Assembly: GCA_031406575.1 (NCBI GenBank)
Contig: JANOHP010000180.1
Location: 1 to 17,105, forward strand
Direction of reading: 5' to 3'
DNA length: 17,105 nt
DNA from: Ga0077555 sp031406575
GTDB taxonomy: Bacteria > Pseudomonadota > Alphaproteobacteria > Rhizobiales > Hyphomicrobiaceae
Shown: positions 14,774-17,105 of the stretch, in pieces
Numbering within the stretch: position 1 is the first letter of the stretch
How the letters are laid out: every line of letters starts with the position of its first letter
Program-made: the position numbers and the translations under genes
Notes under the pieces: model-generated
The model's database searches: none
Told to the model about the DNA's origin: nothing
What the model saw: only the letters and a program-made list of their open reading frames with translations

Positions 14774-16878
14774 GACAGGCTCCTCGTGAGCTGCAGGCCG
14801 GCGCCGCCGGTGAGTTCAGCAGACCAGCCGAGTGGCAACAGCGTCGTCGAATCGGATTGCTCGATGATGGCCGGACCAATCAGACGCTCGCCTTCGGCCA
14901 GCAGCGCCCGATCGTGCAGCATAGCGTCGGCGCGGATCGTTTCACCCGGGAAAAGAACCGAGCGGCGCCCTTTCAGCGAGCGGCCTGCGATGCCCGACAG
15001 CTCGGCGCCGACGGATACCGGTGGGCGATGAGCGCGATGCACGACGCGCAGATTGACGATCTTCGCCGGTGCGCCGGTCTTGTGGCCGTTGAGCCGGAGG
15101 TGCGCGGCCTCGAAGGCCCGATACAGCGTCCCGAGGGGATCGCCCGCCTCGAGATCGATCACCACCTCGATGTAGTGGCTCTGGCCCAAGTAACCCACGT
15201 CGGCGAGCGTCAGGCGTTCGGAGCGCAGCCCGCCGACGCGCTCCGCCTGCATGAGGGATTGAGCACGTCGGTCGAGCCCGGCGAGTGCTTCGGCCAGATC
15301 GGCGACGTCGGCATCGACGATCGGCGTGAGGAAGGCGCCGGACACCTCGTGCTCGATGGGTGCCGCCAGCAGGCCCGCTGCGGCGAGGACACCGGGATAG
15401 CGCGGCACCAGCACACGGGTGATGTTGAGCTCCAAGGCGAGCGGTATCGCGTGCAGTCCGCCCGCGCCGCCGAGCGGCACCAGCACGAATTCGCGCGGAT
15501 CGTAGCCGCGATTGATCGAGACCAGCCGAATACCGTCGGCCATGTGGGCATTCGCGATCCGATGAATGCCGAGCGCTGCGGCTTCGACGCTGAGCCCGAG
15601 CGGTCGGGCGACGTGCTCCTCGATAGCCTTGAGCGCGAGGGCCGGATCGAGCTGCATGGTGCCGCCGGCAAAGAATGCGGGATCGAGCAATCCGAGCACG
15701 ACCGAGGCGTCCGTGACGGTCGGCTCGAGGCCACCTCGGCCATAGCATGCGGGTCCAGGATCGGCGCCCGCCGACTGCGGTCCGACACGCAGACTGCCAC
15801 CGCTGTCGATCCAGGCGAGTGACCCGCCGCCCGCGCCGAGCGTCGTGACATCGAGCATCGGCACGCGCACCTGATACCCGGCGATTTCGGTCTCGGCTTT
15901 CACGAGGACCCGACCTTGATCGATCAGGGCGATGTCGCTGGAGGTGCCGCCGACATCGATCGTGATGAGGTTGTCGAGCCCCGCCTCTCGACCGGCGGCT
16001 TGTCCGCCGATGGCACCCGCCGCAGGCCCGGAAAGAAACAACCGAACCGGACGCTGCCGCGCGATCTCACCGCTGGCCAGCCCGCCGCGCGATTGCATGA
16101 TCTGCAGCGGTGCGGTGACGCCGGCCGTCTCGAGATTGCGGCCGAGGTTGTTCAGATAGCGCGCAACCACGGGCTTCACGTAGGCGTCGAAGGTTGTGAC
16201 AACAGTGCGCTCATACTCGCGGAAGACAGGGTCGACCTCGCTCGAGATGGACACCGGAACGCCGGGTAGAGCCGTTTCCAGCGCCGCGCGCACCTGGCGC
16301 TCATGCTCCGGCGCCAGGAAGGAAAACAACAACGCCACCGCCACCGACTCCACGTTTTCGGCGGCGAGCTTGGCAATGGCGGCCTGCACCGAGGCTGCAT
16401 CGAGCGGCGTGAGAACCTGTCCCGCCGCGTCGATGCGTTCGCTCACTTCCACGCGCCGCGCGCCCGGCGCGAGCCAGCCCGGCGTTTCCGGCTTCAAATT
16501 CAGATCGTACATCTGACGGCGGATCTGGCGGCCGATCTCCAGGATGTCGCGAAAGCCTTTCGTGGCGATGAGACCGACGCGGGCGCCTTTGCGTTCGAGC
16601 ACGGCGTTGGTCGCAATCGTCGTGCCGTGCGCGAAGCTCGTGAACGACGCGGGCGCAATGGCGAACCGCGTGCGCAGCATGTCGAGCGCCGCGAGCACGG
16701 CGCGGCCCGGATCATCGCGGATCGTGGGTAGCTTCAGGATGTGTGTGGCGCTCGCCGTGAGGCACACGACGTCGGTGAATGTGCCACCGATATCGATGCC
16801 GATGCTGACGCCGCCAGCGACTGGTGTCTTGTCCGCAACCATTCTCGCTCCATCGTGCGGTTCTGCCCGCTCAGGCAT
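14770..16878 (-). CDS. hyuA: Hydantoinase A/oxoprolinase family protein, alpha (ATP-binding) subunit
   Basis: Encodes 702 residues. The N-terminal HyuA domain begins with the ATP-binding GIDIGGTFTDVV (D29, G31-G32-T33) and contains the conserved HGTTIATNAVLERKGA segment; a second ASKHA-fold phosphate motif, DVGGTSSDIAL, starts at D308. The C-terminal half holds the family's conserved RYPG and GGAGGLHA stretches. It supplies ATP binding and hydrolysis for cyclic amide opening together with HyuB. The ATG at 16878 has GGAGG 5 bases upstream and overlaps the stop of the preceding transporter gene by 8 bases, so the three genes are translationally coupled. An internal Met13 is a weaker alternative start. 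Length is normal for the family. Confidence 0.94.
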   Translation of the reverse strand: MPERAEPHDGARMVADKTPVAGGVSIGIDIGGTFTDVVCLTASATHILKLPTIRDDPGRAVLAALDMLRTRFAIAPASFTSFAHGTTIATNAVLERKGARVGLIATKGFRDILEIGRQIRRQMYDLNLKPETPGWLAPGARRVEVSERIDAAGQVLTPLDAASVQAAIAKLAAENVESVAVALLFSFLAPEHERQVRAALETALPGVPVSISSEVDPVFREYERTVVTTFDAYVKPVVARYLNNLGRNLETAGVTAPLQIMQSRGGLASGEIARQRPVRLFLSGPAAGAIGGQAAGREAGLDNLITIDVGGTSSDIALIDQGRVLVKAETEIAGYQVRVPMLDVTTLGAGGGSLAWIDSGGSLRVGPQSAGADPGPACYGRGGLEPTVTDASVVLGLLDPAFFAGGTMQLDPALALKAIEEHVARPLGLSVEAAALGIHRIANAHMADGIRLVSINRGYDPREFVLVPLGGAGGLHAIPLALELNITRVLVPRYPGVLAAAGLLAAPIEHEVSGAFLTPIVDADVADLAEALAGLDRRAQSLMQAERVGGLRSERLTLADVGYLGQSHYIEVVIDLEAGDPLGTLYRAFEAAHLRLNGHKTGAPAKIVNLRVVHRAHRPPVSVGAELSGIAGRSLKGRRSVLFPGETIRADAMLHDRALLAEGERLIGPAIIEQSDSTTLLPLGWSAELTGGAGLQLTRSLS

Positions 16879-17105
16879 TGGCCCCTCCCTGCGCTGTGTC
16901 TGCGAAATGGCACGCGGCCTGGTGCGTGGAGCCGACCGGCTCGAGGATGGGGTCGCGTTCGGCGCACACGGCGGCGGCTTTCGGGCACCGGCTGCGAAAG
17001 CGGCACCCCGACGGCAAGTTGCTCGCGTCCGCCGGTTCCCCTTCGAGGGTGAATGTGTCCGTGACCCGCCGGCCGCCGATCTGCGGAATGGCCGACAGCA
17101 GCGAG
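16871..17105 (-). CDS. Oligopeptide/dipeptide ABC transporter ATP-binding protein, C-terminal part
   Basis: Only the last 77 codons lie in the window; the gene continues past the right edge. The visible part is the C-terminal oligo_HPY region that follows the ATPase domain in DppD/DppF and OppD/OppF proteins: LLSAIPQIGGRRV, LEGEPADASNLPSGC, then FRSRCPKAAAVC and HQAACHF. The four cysteines have spacing C-x5-C-x6-C-x17-C, a pattern seen in many members of this group. The protein would energise import of peptides or similar solutes. Its stop overlaps the hyuA start by 8 bases, implying that the imported substrate is acted on by HyuAB. Confidence 0.9.
   Translation of the reverse strand, partial: SLLSAIPQIGGRRVTDTFTLEGEPADASNLPSGCRFRSRCPKAAAVCAERDPILEPVGSTHQAACHFADTAQGGANA

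Noticed and set aside
13412..15031. A long plus-strand open frame opposite hyuA/hyuB
   Set aside because: It is antisense to well-conserved HyuB and HyuA motifs, has low-complexity Arg/Ala/Asp-rich composition and no known domain, as expected for GC-rich shadow frames.
1..17105. CRISPR arrays, insertion sequences, rRNA genes, riboswitches
   Set aside because: No regularly spaced repeats, no transposase motifs with terminal inverted repeats, and no conserved rRNA or riboswitch segments were recognised.

Overview
The window looks like a chromosomal segment of a GC-rich alphaproteobacterium, most likely Rhizobiales or a relative. The basis is the aa3-type cytochrome c oxidase cluster in the order ctaC-ctaD-ctaB-ctaF-ctaG-ctaE with an IalB-family gene just upstream, plus a small CoxF-type protein between ctaB and ctaG. 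This placement comes from gene order and protein motifs; no database search was possible.

Layout. Positions 1-321 hold no confident gene, only a 35-codon signal-peptide-like reading frame (81-188, minus). A luciferase-like F420-type oxidoreductase (322-1161, minus) and a NIPSNAP-family protein (1439-1762, plus) diverge from a shared 277-base spacer. A PcfJ-like protein of unknown function (1784-3016, minus) and a secreted IalB-family protein (3162-3707, minus) follow. A 451-base spacer then precedes the oxidase cluster.

The oxidase cluster (4159-9874, plus) encodes subunits II, I and III, heme O synthase (CtaB), the copper-insertion protein CtaG/Cox11 and an unusual three-helix CoxF-like protein. 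CtaB-CtaF-CtaG are joined by overlapping stop and start codons, whereas every real gap in the cluster, and the spacer after ctaE, contains a strong inverted repeat. A PagL-like outer-membrane lipid A deacylase (9983-10579) and an acetolactate-synthase-like thiamine diphosphate enzyme (10661-12319) follow on the same strand. The DUF983 and SURF1 genes often found after ctaE are not in the window.

Next is a tRNA-Phe(GAA) gene (12435-12510) with a near-consensus promoter and a terminator-like hairpin. Against its 3' end lies a decayed tyrosine-recombinase remnant (about 12525-12917, minus), an old integration scar. Beyond it, on the minus strand, is an overlapping operon: the C-terminus of an oligopeptide/dipeptide ABC transporter ATPase (runs off the right edge), hyuA and hyuB. 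This suggests import and ATP-dependent ring opening of a cyclic amide such as 5-oxoproline or a hydantoin.

Most of the window is recognisable metabolism. The least explained parts are the N-terminally extended CoxF protein, the enlarged loops in oxidase subunits I and III, the repeated spacer hairpins, the PcfJ-like protein and the integrase scar.
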